A DNA stretch of 64,000 nt, taken from NCBI GenBank assembly GCA_964589625.1, contig CAZPSH010000012.1, positions 1 through 64,000 of the forward strand. Direction: 5' to 3'. Below are positions 42,246 through 51,306 of the stretch, piece by piece. The first letter of the stretch is position 1. Each line of letters begins with the position of its first letter. A program made the position numbers and the translations under genes. The notes below the pieces were generated by a model. The model had not been told where the DNA came from. It searched no databases and saw only the letters and a list, made by a program, of their open reading frames with translations. Source of the stretch: JBFLVU01 sp964589625. GTDB taxonomy: Bacteria; Acidobacteriota; UBA4820; DSQY01.

Positions 42246-42819
42246 CCGATTGTCCGCCGCCCACGTGTTTGGGGAGCTTGCAAGCACCGAGGCGCCGGTT
42301 TGGATGCCGACCTCGGAGGGGGGGGGCCGGTTTTGCATGGGGCTCGGAATGTAACATTTATGATCAACTTCTTCGCGGGCAAGTGCCCCACTTCCAAAGG
42401 TGCGAACCTAACGGTTTGATAACACTTGAATTTCTCCTCCATCCCCTCAAAGGACGAGGCGTGAGCGGCACTCTCCGTGAGAGATTTCACCCAAAACCCC
42501 CCTCCAAGGGAGGGGGCCGTTGACCCCCTTTTCCCCTACGTCCTACATTAGGGGTGCCGCGAGCGGAGCAGGTTTTCTTTGGGTTTCTGCCCGCCGAAAT
42601 AAATAGAAACGGCAGGATTACCAAGGACCGCCAAGGGGTGACCGAGGGGCCGGGTGCGTGCCCGGCGAAGGAGTGGTGTACGCCCATCGATTTCATAAGG
42701 AGGTGCAGACAGGTTGGCGGCGGCCCCGGTGCGATCAGCAGGCGGTTGGGGTGTTGCGCCGCGCAAGGGATCTCTTGGGAGATGCAGTTGACGTCGGATT
42801 TCAGTTAGGAGGTGACCTG
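42246..42819 (+). promoter_or_regulatory. Long control/leader region of the apr operon
   Basis: 574 bp without a credible gene. It contains an AT-rich patch (42350-42440), a hairpin of CCCCCTCC with GGAGGGGG (about 42498-42517), and directly after it TTGACC (42520-42525), 18 bases, TACATT (42544-42549), a plausible sigma70-type promoter that would give a ~265-nt leader. No riboswitch class was recognisable. AGGAGGTGA precedes the aprB ATG. Confidence 0.5.
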
Positions 42820-43266
42820 ATGCCGAGTTACGTGAACCCGGAAAAGTGCGACGGGTGCAAGGCGCTGGACAAGACGGCTTGCCAGTACATTTGCCCCAAC
42901 GACCTCATGGTCCTCGACAAGGACAAGATGAAGGCGTACAACCGCGACGTGTCCATGTGCTGGGAATGCTACAACTGCGTCAAGATCTGCCCCAGCCAGG
43001 CCGTCGAAATCCGAGGCTACGCGGACTTCGTCCCCATGGGCGCCCAGGTGACGCCCCTGCGCTCCACGGATTCCATCATGTGGACGGTGAAGTTCCGCAA
43101 CGGCATGCTCAAGCGCTTCAAGTTCCCCATCCGGACCACCCCCGAAGGTTCGGCCGTGCCGGACGGCGGCTGGACGGAAACCAAGGGCGACCTCAACGAT
43201 CCCGCGGTGCTCTTCACCGAGCCCGCCTCGCTGGATCTGCCTGAAGTCTTCACGCTGAAGAAATAA
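42820..43266 (+). CDS. aprB: Adenylylsulfate (APS) reductase beta subunit
   Basis: 148 residues. Fe-S subunit that feeds electrons to the FAD of AprA for APS reduction to sulfite and AMP in the cytoplasm. The two [4Fe-4S] sites are visible as CDGCKALDKTACQYICPNDL and CWECYNCVKICPSQAVE, followed by the C-terminal tail that wraps AprA (YADFVPMGAQVTPLRS; LKRFKFPIRTTPEG). Length and motifs match AprB of sulfate reducers. Perfect ribosome site. It precedes aprA by 15 bp. Confidence 0.97.
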   Translation: MPSYVNPEKCDGCKALDKTACQYICPNDLMVLDKDKMKAYNRDVSMCWECYNCVKICPSQAVEIRGYADFVPMGAQVTPLRSTDSIMWTVKFRNGMLKRFKFPIRTTPEGSAVPDGGWTETKGDLNDPAVLFTEPASLDLPEVFTLKK

Positions 43267-43281
43267 GGGGGGAGAAGAACG

Positions 43282-45210
43282 ATGGCCAACTTTGAGAACG
43301 TCGTTGTCGAGACCGACCTTCTGATCCTGGGCGGCGGCATGGCTTCCTGCGGCGCGGCCGTGGAAGCGTGCTACTGGGCCAAGCAGAAGGGCCTGAAGGT
43401 CACCCTGGTGGACAAGGCTGCCATGGACCGCTCCGGCGCCGTGGCGATGGGCCTTTCCGCCATCAACCAGTACGTGGACCTCCGCACGGGCAAGAACTCC
43501 GTGAAGGACTACGTGGACTACGTGCGCAACGACCTCATGGGCGTGACGCGCGAGGACCTCGTCGCCTCCATCGCCCGCCACGTCGATTCCACCGTCCACC
43601 TCTTCGAGAAGTGGGGACTCCCCATCTGGAAGGACGAGCAGGGCAACTACGTCCACGAGGGCCGCTGGCAGCTCATGATCAACGGCGAGTCCTACAAGGT
43701 CGTGGTGGCCGAGGCCGCCAAGAACGCCCTCCTCCAGACCGGAGTGGGCGAGTACTTCGAGCGCGTGTTCATCGTGGAGCCCCTCATGGATGGCGACCGC
43801 GTCGCCGGGGCCGTGGGCTTCTCCACGCGCGAGAACAAGTTCTACATCTTCAAGGCGAAGGCCGTCATGATGGCCATGGGCGGCGCCGTGCACGTCTTCA
43901 AGCCGCGCAGCTCGGGCGAGGGCCTCGGCCGCGCCTGGTATCCGCCGTGGAACTCCGGCTCCTCTGCCTACTTCACCCTGCGGGCTGGCGCCGAGATGAC
44001 CTGCCAGGAAGTTCGCTTCATCCCCGTCCGCTTCAAGGATGCGTACGGCCCGGTGGGCGCCTGGTTCCTGCTCTTCAAGTCCCGCGCGACCAACGCCCTC
44101 GGCGGCGAGTACATGGTGGAGCGCAAGTCCGAGCTGGAGAAGTGGGGCTCCTACGGCCGCGTGAAGCCCATCCCGGCCAACCTCCGCAACTACCTCGGCA
44201 TGCTGGACGTCATGGAAGGCAAGGGCCCCATTTACATGAGGACCGAGGAAGCCATCCAGAAGATCGCCGCCCAGTACAAGGACGACGAGAAGGCCTACAA
44301 GAAGAAGATGAAGGAGCTCGAATCCGAGGCGTGGGAAGACTTCCTCGACATGACCATCTCCCAGGCCATCCTCTGGGCCGCCAGCAACGTGCAGCCTGAG
44401 GAGAAGTCTTCCGAAATCGCCGCCGCCGAGCCCTACTTCATCGGCTCCCACTCCGGCGCTTCCGGCGCCTGGATCTCGGGTCCCGAGGACCTCCAGACCG
44501 ACGAGACCAAGAAAGAGTACTTCTGGGGCTACTGCAACATGACGACGGTGAAGGGTCTCTTCTGCGCCGGCGACGCTTCCGGCGCCTCCAGCCACAAGTT
44601 CTCCTCCGGCTCCCACGCCGAGGGGCGCATCGCCGCCAAGGCCGCCATCAAGTTCATCGTCGAGAACAACACGATGCCCAAGGTGGACATGGCCCAGGTC
44701 GAGGCGATGAAGGCCGAGATCCTCAAGCCCATCGACACCTACGAGCAGTACAAGAACGCCACCACGGACCCGGAGGTGAACCCGAACTACATCAAGCCCA
44801 AGCAGTTCATGTTCCGCCTCCAGAAGATCATGGATGAGTACGCGGCCGGGGTGAGCAGCAACTTCACGACCAACGAGTCGTCCCTGAACCGTGCCCTCGA
44901 GCTCCTGGCCTACCTCAAGGAGGACGCCGAGAAGCTGGCGGCGTCGAACCTCCACGAGCTCATGCGCTGCTGGGAGAACGTCCAGCGCCTGTGGCAGGCC
45001 GAGGCCCACGTCCGCACGATCCTCTTCCGCGAGGAGACGCGTTGGCCCGGGTACTACTTCCGCGCCGACAAGCCCGCCCTCAACGAGAAGGAGTGGCTGG
45101 TTTTCGCGAACTGCAAGTACGATCCCAACTCCAAGAAGTGGGAGATGATCAAGCGGCCCATTCTGCACATCTTCCCGCAGGCGAAGGAACACGAGCTCCT
45201 CGGCGGTTGA
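43282..45210 (+). CDS. aprA: Adenylylsulfate (APS) reductase alpha subunit
   Basis: 642 residues. FAD-binding catalytic subunit; forms an FAD-sulfite adduct from APS. N-terminal dinucleotide site LILGGGMASCGAAVEACYWA; active-site region SAINQYVDLRTGKNSVKDYV; substrate-channel segment RAGAEMTCQEVRFIPVRFKDAYGPVGAW; GLFCAGDASGASSHKFSSGSHAEGR near the C-terminal FAD contacts. Highly biased C/G third positions and a strong leader point to high expression. It should receive electrons through AprB from QmoABC encoded downstream. Confidence 0.97.
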   Translation: MANFENVVVETDLLILGGGMASCGAAVEACYWAKQKGLKVTLVDKAAMDRSGAVAMGLSAINQYVDLRTGKNSVKDYVDYVRNDLMGVTREDLVASIARHVDSTVHLFEKWGLPIWKDEQGNYVHEGRWQLMINGESYKVVVAEAAKNALLQTGVGEYFERVFIVEPLMDGDRVAGAVGFSTRENKFYIFKAKAVMMAMGGAVHVFKPRSSGEGLGRAWYPPWNSGSSAYFTLRAGAEMTCQEVRFIPVRFKDAYGPVGAWFLLFKSRATNALGGEYMVERKSELEKWGSYGRVKPIPANLRNYLGMLDVMEGKGPIYMRTEEAIQKIAAQYKDDEKAYKKKMKELESEAWEDFLDMTISQAILWAASNVQPEEKSSEIAAAEPYFIGSHSGASGAWISGPEDLQTDETKKEYFWGYCNMTTVKGLFCAGDASGASSHKFSSGSHAEGRIAAKAAIKFIVENNTMPKVDMAQVEAMKAEILKPIDTYEQYKNATTDPEVNPNYIKPKQFMFRLQKIMDEYAAGVSSNFTTNESSLNRALELLAYLKEDAEKLAASNLHELMRCWENVQRLWQAEAHVRTILFREETRWPGYYFRADKPALNEKEWLVFANCKYDPNSKKWEMIKRPILHIFPQAKEHELLGG

Positions 45211-45245
45211 CGCCGTGGACTTTCACGGGGGGCCCCCGCGGGGGG

Positions 45246-45265
45246 CGGGGGTCTCCCCGGTTTTT
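45246..45265 (+). terminator. Terminator/attenuator between aprA and downstream genes
   Basis: CGGGG, loop GTCT, CCCCG, then G and five T residues, inside a longer GC-rich palindromic stretch. It would end most aprBA transcripts while letting a fraction reach the qmo genes. Confidence 0.6.
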
Positions 45266-45317
45266 CTTCCGACCAGGCAGGGCGGATGACCGAGAAGAAG
45301 GGAGCGACGCCGAGCCC

Positions 45318-45605
45318 ATGAGCCCCGAAGAGACCCCCATCTGCCCCCACTGCAATCGCCCCCTCGCCAAGTGGGCCAACCCCCAGATGACAAACTGGCA
45401 GGGCGAACACCAGTTCGTCTGCTTCAACGACGACTGCCCCTACTTCGTTCGCGGCTGGGAGTGGATGAAGTCCCAGTTCAACGTCACCGCCTCCTACCGA
45501 CACCGCCTGGACCCCACGAACGGCGAGACGGGTCCGCTGCCCGTCTGGTCTCCCGACGCCCTCAAGAGCGGCATCATCGAGAACGGGAAGGACTCCCCCG
45601 CATGA
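45318..45605 (+). CDS. Small zinc-ribbon-like protein between apr and qmo
   Basis: 95 residues with two cysteine pairs, CPHCNRPLAKW and VCFNDDCPYFVRGW, spaced like a zinc ribbon of the Ogr/Delta type, then a C-terminal segment ending in KSGIIENGKD. No enzymatic motif. Genes of this kind next to aprBA-qmoABC suggest an assembly or regulatory factor for this pathway, but the function is unknown. GGGAG is farther from the ATG than usual (about 14 bp). The stop overlaps the next start as ATGA. Confidence 0.72.
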   Translation: MSPEETPICPHCNRPLAKWANPQMTNWQGEHQFVCFNDDCPYFVRGWEWMKSQFNVTASYRHRLDPTNGETGPLPVWSPDALKSGIIENGKDSPA

Positions 45606-46429
45606 CCGACGCCCCGACCCGCGACGCGATCCTCAAAGAATACGAGCGGCTGACGCTGGACGACCGGTTCACCTTCCGCTGCGGAAAAGACCTGAAGTGT
45701 TTCACCCAGTGCTGCAAGGACGTGGCCATCGTGCTGACGCCCTACGACGTGCTCAGACTGAAACGAAACCTGAGAATGGATTCCACAGAGTTCCTGGACA
45801 AGTACACCATCGTCCCCTTCACCAAGGACCAGAAGATCCCCGTCGTCCTTCTCAAGATGGAGGGCGAGGACAAGCACTGCCCCTTCGTGGGAGCCGACGG
45901 CTGCGGCGTGTACGAGCACCGGCCGTGGGCCTGCCGCATGTACCCCCTCGGCCTCGCCGAGCCACGAAACCCGAACCCCGAGGAGGGGAGCTTCCACTTC
46001 CTCCTCAAGGAGGATCTCTGCCACGGCCACGGCGAGGGATTTGCCCTGACCGTTCGGGAGTGGATCGCCGGGCAGGGAATCGAGGACTACGACCGCATGG
46101 GGGTCTCCTTCAAGGCCCTGATGCTCGAGGAGTTCTGGGAGAAGCTGGAGAGCCTCCCCCCCGAGAAGATGGAGATGTACTACACGGCCCTGTACGACCT
46201 GGACCGGTTCCGGCGCTTCCTCCTCGAGTCCTCCTTCCTCCGGAGGTTCCAGGTGAACGAGGAGCGCCTCGAGGTCATGAAGACCGACGACGAAGAGCTC
46301 CTGGAGTTCGGCATCCAGTGGCTTCGCTTCCTCCTGCTCGGGGAGAAAACCATGCGCCTGAGGCCGGAGGCGGAGGAGGCCGAGAGGGCGAAGGCCGCGG
46401 CCCGGGCCGCGGACAAGGGAAAGGCCTGA
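45602..46429 (+). CDS. YkgJ-family cysteine cluster protein
   Basis: 275 residues. N-terminal cysteine cluster characteristic of YkgJ-type proteins: RCGKDLKCFTQCCKDVAIVLTPYDVLRLKR and CPFVGADGCGVYEHRPWACRMYPLG, probably a zinc or Fe-S site. The rest is helical and charged with a lysine/alanine-rich tail (EEAERAKAAARAADKGKA). Translationally coupled to the zinc-ribbon gene (ATGA) and 34 bp before qmoA. Role unknown; metal or cluster delivery to AprBA or Qmo is a reasonable hypothesis. Confidence 0.8.
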   Translation: MTDAPTRDAILKEYERLTLDDRFTFRCGKDLKCFTQCCKDVAIVLTPYDVLRLKRNLRMDSTEFLDKYTIVPFTKDQKIPVVLLKMEGEDKHCPFVGADGCGVYEHRPWACRMYPLGLAEPRNPNPEEGSFHFLLKEDLCHGHGEGFALTVREWIAGQGIEDYDRMGVSFKALMLEEFWEKLESLPPEKMEMYYTALYDLDRFRRFLLESSFLRRFQVNEERLEVMKTDDEELLEFGIQWLRFLLLGEKTMRLRPEAEEAERAKAAARAADKGKA

Positions 46430-46463
46430 GCCCCCTCCTCGGGGCCCGGGACGGAGAGAAAGG

Positions 46464-47741
46464 ATGGAAAGAATGGAGGGAACCTTGAACGGAAAGCCCG
46501 TCCTGGTCATCGGGGGCGGAATGGCGGGCATGACGGCGGCCCTGGAGGCGGCGGAGGCCGGGTGCTCCGTGGTCCTCGTCGAGAAGTCGCCGTTTCTGGG
46601 CGGTCGCGTGGCCCGCACCCACCAGTACTTCCCCAAGCTCTGCCCGCCCCTGTGCGGTCTCGAGATCAACTTCAAGCGGATCAAGAACAACCCGAGGATC
46701 ACGGTCCTCACGCAGGCCCAGGTCACGGAAATCTCGGGGACCCCGGGCGATTACAGGGCCGCGGTGCGGATTTCTCCGCGGTTCGTGACGGACGCCTGCA
46801 CCCTTTGCGGCGCCTGCGCCGAGGCCTGTCCCGCCGAAAGGTCCGACGACTTCAACTACGGCCTGTCCAAGACCAAGGCGGCCTACCTGCCGCACGTCAT
46901 GGCCTTTCCCGCCCGCTACGCCATCGACCGCGCCGCCTGTAAGGAAGGGTGCACGGCATGCCGGGACGCCTGCGTCTACGGCGCGGTGAACCTCGACGAA
47001 AAGCCCGAGACCCGAACGGTCGAAGCCGCCGCCGTGGTGGCCGCCTCGGGCTGGGCGCCCTACGACGCCGCCAAGATCGACAACCTCGGCTTCGGGCGCT
47101 TTCCGAACGTGGTCACGAACGTGATCATGGAGCGACTCGCCGCCCCGGGCGGCCCGACCGCCGGCGAGATCCTGCGCCCCTCGGACGGGAAAGCCCCCGC
47201 CGCGGTGGCCTTCGTCCAGTGCGCGGGTTCGAGGGACGAGAACCACCTCCCCTACTGCTCCACCGTGTGCTGCTCCGCCTCCCTCAAGCAGGCCACCTAC
47301 GTTCGCGCCCTGTATCCGGAGGCCAAGATCAGCATGTTCTACATCGACATCCGGACCCCGGGCCGCCTGGAGGACTTCTACCAGAAGGCCGCCGCGGACA
47401 CGGGAGTCGTCCTGATCAAGGGCAAGGTGGCCCAGGTGGAGGAGGACCCGGCCACGAAGGACCTCCTCGTAACGGCGGAGGACGTCCTTTCCGGCCGCAA
47501 AGTCACGGAGCGGGTCTCCCTCCTGGTTCTCGCCACGGGGATCGTCCCCCAGACGGACGGACTTCCGAAGGGCTTCAACCTGGACGAGTTCGGCTTCGTC
47601 GCCAACGTGGAAGGGAAGGCGGGCCTTTACGGCGCCGGTTGCGTGCGGCGGCCCGAGGAGGTTTCGGCCACGGTCCAGGATGCCACTGGAGCGGCCCTCA
47701 AGGCTCTCCAGTGCGTCGTGAGGAGCGCGCACCATGGATAA
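46464..47741 (+). CDS. qmoA: Quinone-interacting membrane-bound oxidoreductase subunit QmoA
   Basis: 425 residues, HdrA-like flavoprotein. FAD site VLVIGGGMAGMTAALEAAEAG; Fe-S ligands in CTLCGACAEACPAE and CKEGCTACRDACVYGA; VQCAGSRDENHLPYCSTVCCSASLKQA is the HdrA/Qmo signature. With QmoB and QmoC it moves quinol electrons toward APS reductase, perhaps by electron confurcation. The ATG at 46464 has GGAGA 6 bp upstream; another ATG 9 bases on is possible. Overlaps qmoB by 8 bases. Confidence 0.95.
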   Translation: MERMEGTLNGKPVLVIGGGMAGMTAALEAAEAGCSVVLVEKSPFLGGRVARTHQYFPKLCPPLCGLEINFKRIKNNPRITVLTQAQVTEISGTPGDYRAAVRISPRFVTDACTLCGACAEACPAERSDDFNYGLSKTKAAYLPHVMAFPARYAIDRAACKEGCTACRDACVYGAVNLDEKPETRTVEAAAVVAASGWAPYDAAKIDNLGFGRFPNVVTNVIMERLAAPGGPTAGEILRPSDGKAPAAVAFVQCAGSRDENHLPYCSTVCCSASLKQATYVRALYPEAKISMFYIDIRTPGRLEDFYQKAAADTGVVLIKGKVAQVEEDPATKDLLVTAEDVLSGRKVTERVSLLVLATGIVPQTDGLPKGFNLDEFGFVANVEGKAGLYGAGCVRRPEEVSATVQDATGAALKALQCVVRSAHHG

Positions 47742-49989
47742 GAAGATCGGCGTCTACCTCTGCAGCGGGTGCGGAATCGGCGACGCCCTCGACATGGAGA
47801 AACTGGCCAAGGTGGCCCGCTCGGAGTACAAGATCCCCGCTTGCCAGGTTCATCCGTACCTATGCGGGGCCGAGGGGCTGGCGCTCATCCGGAAGGACAT
47901 GGAGGAGCAGGGCGTCAACGCGCTCGTGATCGGGGCCTGTTCGCCCCGCGTGAAGACGGAGGCCTTCGCCTTCGACCCGAAGATGGTCTTCGACCGTGTG
48001 AACCTCCGGGAGCACGTGGCCTGGTGCCACAAGCCCAAGGACGAGGACACGCAGATGCTCGCCGAGGACTACCTGCGGATGGGCATCGTCAAGGCGCAGA
48101 AGTCGGAGCCCCTGGAGCCCGTCGCGGAGGAGGTCTCCAAGACGATTCTCGTGGTGGGTGGCGGCGTCGCGGGCATTACGGCGGCCCTCGAATCGGCGGC
48201 CGCGGGCTACGAAGTGGTCCTCGTGGAGAAGCAGGCCCAGCTGGGCGGCTTCGTCGCCACCTTCCGCCAGGGATATCCCCAGGCCCCTCCCTATGTGGGC
48301 CTCACGCCCGAAGGGATGGCCGAGAAGATCCAGGAGGTCCTGTACCACCCCAAGGTCAAGGTGTACACCTCCGCGCGGATCAAGGAAACCTCCGGGCAGC
48401 CCGGCATGTTCGACGTGACGCTGGAGGCCGGTGGGACCGACGTGAAGACCCGCGTGGGCGCCATCGTCATGGCCACCGGGTGGAAGCCCTACGATCCCTC
48501 CAACCTCTCCCACCTGGGGTACGGCCTCAGCCCCGACGTTATCACCAATGTGGAGTTCGAGCGCATGGCCGCGGGGGGGCCCGTGAAGAGGCCCAGCGAT
48601 GGGCGCCCCGTGGAGAGCGTCCTCTTCATCCAGTGCGCGGGCTCCCGCGACAAGGACCACCTTCCCTACTGCTCCTCCGTCTGCTGCATGGCCACCCTCA
48701 AGCAGGCGGCCCTGATCCACGAGCAGAACGCCGACGCCAAGGTCTTCGTGGTCTACAAGGACATGCGGACGCCCGGGCAGTACGAGCGCTTCTACCGCCA
48801 GGTGCAGGACCATCCGCTCACCTTCATGACGAAGGGCGAGGTGGAGGCGGTGGAGGCGGGGCCGAAGGGGGGCCTCAAGGTCACGGTGAACAACACGCTC
48901 CTAGGGGAGAAGGTCGCCATCGAGACGGACCTGGTCGTCCTCGCGGCGGGCATGGTCCCCAACGCCGCCGACGGTGAGGCCATCCGCGCCCTCGAGGACG
49001 CCAAGATCAAGGCCCTCAAGGGTGACACGGAGAACCAGCGGGCCGAGGCGGCCAAGAAGGCCGAGGAACTGAAGGCCCACGAGGGGACGGAGATCCTGAA
49101 CCTCACGTACCGGCAGGGCCCCGATCTCCCGGCCCTTCGTTACGGGTTCCCCGACTCCCACTTCGTCTGCTTCCCCTACGAAACCCGTCGCACGGCCATC
49201 TACGCCACGGGGTGCGTCCGGGCCCCCATGGACGCCTCCCATGCCCGGGAGGACGCCGCCGGCGCGGCCATGAAGGCGATCCAGTCCGTGGAGCTGGCCT
49301 CCGTCGGCCAGGCCGTTCACCCGAGGGCCGGCGACATGTCCTTCCCGTCCTTCGCCCTCCAGCGCTGCACCCAGTGCAAGCGTTGCACGGAGGAGTGCCC
49401 CTTCGGAACCCTGGACGAGGACGAGAAGGGGACGCCCAAGCCCAACCCGTACCGCTGCCGCCGCTGCGGTATCTGCATGGGCGCCTGCCCCGAGCGAATC
49501 ATCTCTTTCAAGAACTACTCGGTGGACATGATCGCCACCATGATCAAAGCCATCGAGGTTCCGCCCGAGGAGGACGAAAAGCCCCGGGTCCTCGTCTTCA
49601 TGTGCGAGAACGACGCGTATCCGGCCTTGGACATCGCGGGCCTCAACCGGGTGCAGTACGACCCCAACGTCCGCGTAATCCCGCTGAGATGCCTGGGGTC
49701 CATGAACATCGTTTGGATCGCGGACGCCCTATCGGGCGGGGTGGACGGCGTCATGCTGGTGGGCTGCAAGTACGGCGACGACTACCAGTGCCACTTCGTC
49801 CGCGGCTCCGAGCTGGCCAACCGGCGGCTCGAGAACGTGAAGGAAACGCTCCAGCGCCTGCAGCTCGAGAGCGAGCGCATCGAGGTGCATCAGCTGGCGC
49901 TGAACGAGTACGGCAAGCTCCCGGGCATGATCGACTCCTTCATGGAAAAGATCCGCGAGATGGGACCGAACCCGTACAAAGGATTCTGA
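47734..49989 (+). CDS. qmoB: Quinone-interacting membrane-bound oxidoreductase subunit QmoB
   Basis: 751 residues. N-terminal HdrA-like region (GVYLCSGCGIGDALD; FAD site ILVVGGGVAGITAALESAAAG; VLFIQCAGSRDKDHLPYCSS), two [4Fe-4S] motifs (CTQCKRCTEECPFGT; CRRCGICMGACPERI, about residues 545-585), and a C-terminal MvhD-type domain (VFMCENDAYPALDIAGL; IVWIADALSGGVDGVMLVGCKYGDD). This fusion of HdrA- and MvhD-like parts defines QmoB. Confidence 0.95.
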   Translation: MDKKIGVYLCSGCGIGDALDMEKLAKVARSEYKIPACQVHPYLCGAEGLALIRKDMEEQGVNALVIGACSPRVKTEAFAFDPKMVFDRVNLREHVAWCHKPKDEDTQMLAEDYLRMGIVKAQKSEPLEPVAEEVSKTILVVGGGVAGITAALESAAAGYEVVLVEKQAQLGGFVATFRQGYPQAPPYVGLTPEGMAEKIQEVLYHPKVKVYTSARIKETSGQPGMFDVTLEAGGTDVKTRVGAIVMATGWKPYDPSNLSHLGYGLSPDVITNVEFERMAAGGPVKRPSDGRPVESVLFIQCAGSRDKDHLPYCSSVCCMATLKQAALIHEQNADAKVFVVYKDMRTPGQYERFYRQVQDHPLTFMTKGEVEAVEAGPKGGLKVTVNNTLLGEKVAIETDLVVLAAGMVPNAADGEAIRALEDAKIKALKGDTENQRAEAAKKAEELKAHEGTEILNLTYRQGPDLPALRYGFPDSHFVCFPYETRRTAIYATGCVRAPMDASHAREDAAGAAMKAIQSVELASVGQAVHPRAGDMSFPSFALQRCTQCKRCTEECPFGTLDEDEKGTPKPNPYRCRRCGICMGACPERIISFKNYSVDMIATMIKAIEVPPEEDEKPRVLVFMCENDAYPALDIAGLNRVQYDPNVRVIPLRCLGSMNIVWIADALSGGVDGVMLVGCKYGDDYQCHFVRGSELANRRLENVKETLQRLQLESERIEVHQLALNEYGKLPGMIDSFMEKIREMGPNPYKGF

Positions 49990-50006
49990 GCATCGGGAGG
50001 ATGTGG

Positions 50007-50057
50007 GAGCGCTCTCGGGAGCGCGATTTCGAAGGCGCATCGGCCTCTGGAGAGGCC
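50007..50057 (+). other. Two tandem hairpins between qmoB and qmoC
   Basis: GCGCTC with GAGCGC around TCGG (50009-50024), then GGCCTCT with AGAGGCC (50042-50057). Neither has a T tract. They occupy the only sizeable gap inside the qmo operon and may tune qmoC stoichiometry or mRNA stability. Confidence 0.4.
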
Positions 50058-50101
50058 TCCTACGGAAGACGCTTGCACAGGCGCTTGGAGCGGAGCGAAG
50101 G

Positions 50102-51214
50102 ATGGCTGAGGCAATAACGGTTCGACCGGACGTGGGTTTCATCAAAGAGGTCCTGTGCACCGGCGGCGGAGATCTCAAGAAGTGCTACCAGTGCGCCACG
50201 TGCTCCGTGGTCTGCACCCTGTCGGAGGAGGGGAGGCCCTTCCCCCGAAAGCAGATGGTCGAGGCCCAGTGGGGGCTAAAGGACCGGCTCCTCGGCGACC
50301 CGGCCATCTGGCTGTGCCACAACTGCGGGGACTGCTCCACGCGCTGCCCGCGCGGGGCCCGCCCCGGCGACGTCTTTGGCGCCCTTCGCAACCAGGCCAT
50401 CCAGCACTTCGCGTTCCCGGGCTTCCTCGCGCGCCTGGCGGCGAAGCCCGCGGGCCTTCTCGCCCTCCTGGCGATCCCCACCCTCCTCTTCGGCGTCATG
50501 ATGGCGCTGAGCCCGGAAAGGGAGACGGAGGTCCTGGAGTTTGCCTCGGAGTTCCCGCTCCCGTGGCTGGAAATCCTGTTTTTCACCGTGGCCGGATTGG
50601 TGACCCTCGGCTTCGGAGTGGGTGTCGCCCGCTTCGTGAAGGCTCTCCGGGCCCACGGCGCGGAAGGGAGCCTCCTGGGAGGTCTCGTGCCCACAGTGGT
50701 GGAGATCCTGGCCCACAAGCGCTTCAAGGAGTGTGGGAAGGAAAGGAACCGCTACTGGGGCCACCTCTTGACGCTCTGGGGCTTCGCCGGCCTGGCCTTC
50801 ATGGGGACGGTGGTGGGCCTCGGCACCATGGCGGGGTTCATGCACACTCCCCTCCCCTTCCTGGACCCCACCCGGCCCATGGAATCCTTCTTCAAGATCT
50901 TCGCCAACGTATGCGCGGTGGTCATACTCGCCGGCCTCGTGATCCTGCTGGCGGACCGTCTCGGGGATGCGGAAAAGAGGAAGAACAGCACCTACTTCGA
51001 CTGGCTCTTCCTCCTTTGCCTCACGGGCGTCGTGTTCACGGGGATCCTCTCCCAGGGACTCCGGCTCGCGAACGCCGCCGCGGTCATGTTCCCCGTCTAT
51101 TACGTGCACCTCGTGCTCATCTTCATCTTGTTCCTTTTCGCGCCCTACACGAAGTTCGCGCACATGGTCTACCGGACGGTGGCCATGGCGGCCGCGAGGA
51201 AGGGGGGCGCCTGA
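50102..51214 (+). CDS. qmoC: Quinone-interacting membrane-bound oxidoreductase subunit QmoC
   Basis: 370 residues: an HdrC-like N terminus with two [4Fe-4S] motifs (CYQCATCSVVCTLS, CHNCGDCSTRCPRG) followed by an HdrE-like heme b membrane domain of about six helices, histidines in TLWGFAGL/VYYVHLVL regions. It links the menaquinone pool to QmoAB. The ATG is set by GGAGCGAAGG immediately upstream and by the MAEAITVRPDVGF opening. Confidence 0.94.
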   Translation: MAEAITVRPDVGFIKEVLCTGGGDLKKCYQCATCSVVCTLSEEGRPFPRKQMVEAQWGLKDRLLGDPAIWLCHNCGDCSTRCPRGARPGDVFGALRNQAIQHFAFPGFLARLAAKPAGLLALLAIPTLLFGVMMALSPERETEVLEFASEFPLPWLEILFFTVAGLVTLGFGVGVARFVKALRAHGAEGSLLGGLVPTVVEILAHKRFKECGKERNRYWGHLLTLWGFAGLAFMGTVVGLGTMAGFMHTPLPFLDPTRPMESFFKIFANVCAVVILAGLVILLADRLGDAEKRKNSTYFDWLFLLCLTGVVFTGILSQGLRLANAAAVMFPVYYVHLVLIFILFLFAPYTKFAHMVYRTVAMAAARKGGA

Positions 51215-51264
51215 TCGCAAATCGGACGGAAAGGGGGATTTCGGGTACCGCGGGAAACTCGGGT

Positions 51265-51283
51265 GGCCCCGATCGCCGGGGCC
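51265..51283 (+). other. Hairpin in the dsrA leader
   Basis: GGCCCC with GGGGCC around seven bases, 24 bp before dsrA and just upstream of its AGGAGG site, in the 92-bp qmoC-dsrA gap. Could be a processing or attenuation element; no T tract. Confidence 0.35.
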
Positions 51284-51306
51284 GACGGTGAACAGGAGGA
51301 CTGGAA

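Noticed and set aside
42340..42365. Possible FNR/HcpR-type site near the ATGTAACATTTATGATCA stretch
   Set aside because: The half-sites do not form a proper inverted repeat with the expected spacing.
42246..42819. Riboswitch, small RNA gene or phage attachment site in the apr leader
   Set aside because: No recognisable riboswitch core, tRNA-like fold or flanking direct repeats; only a hairpin and a promoter candidate could be supported.
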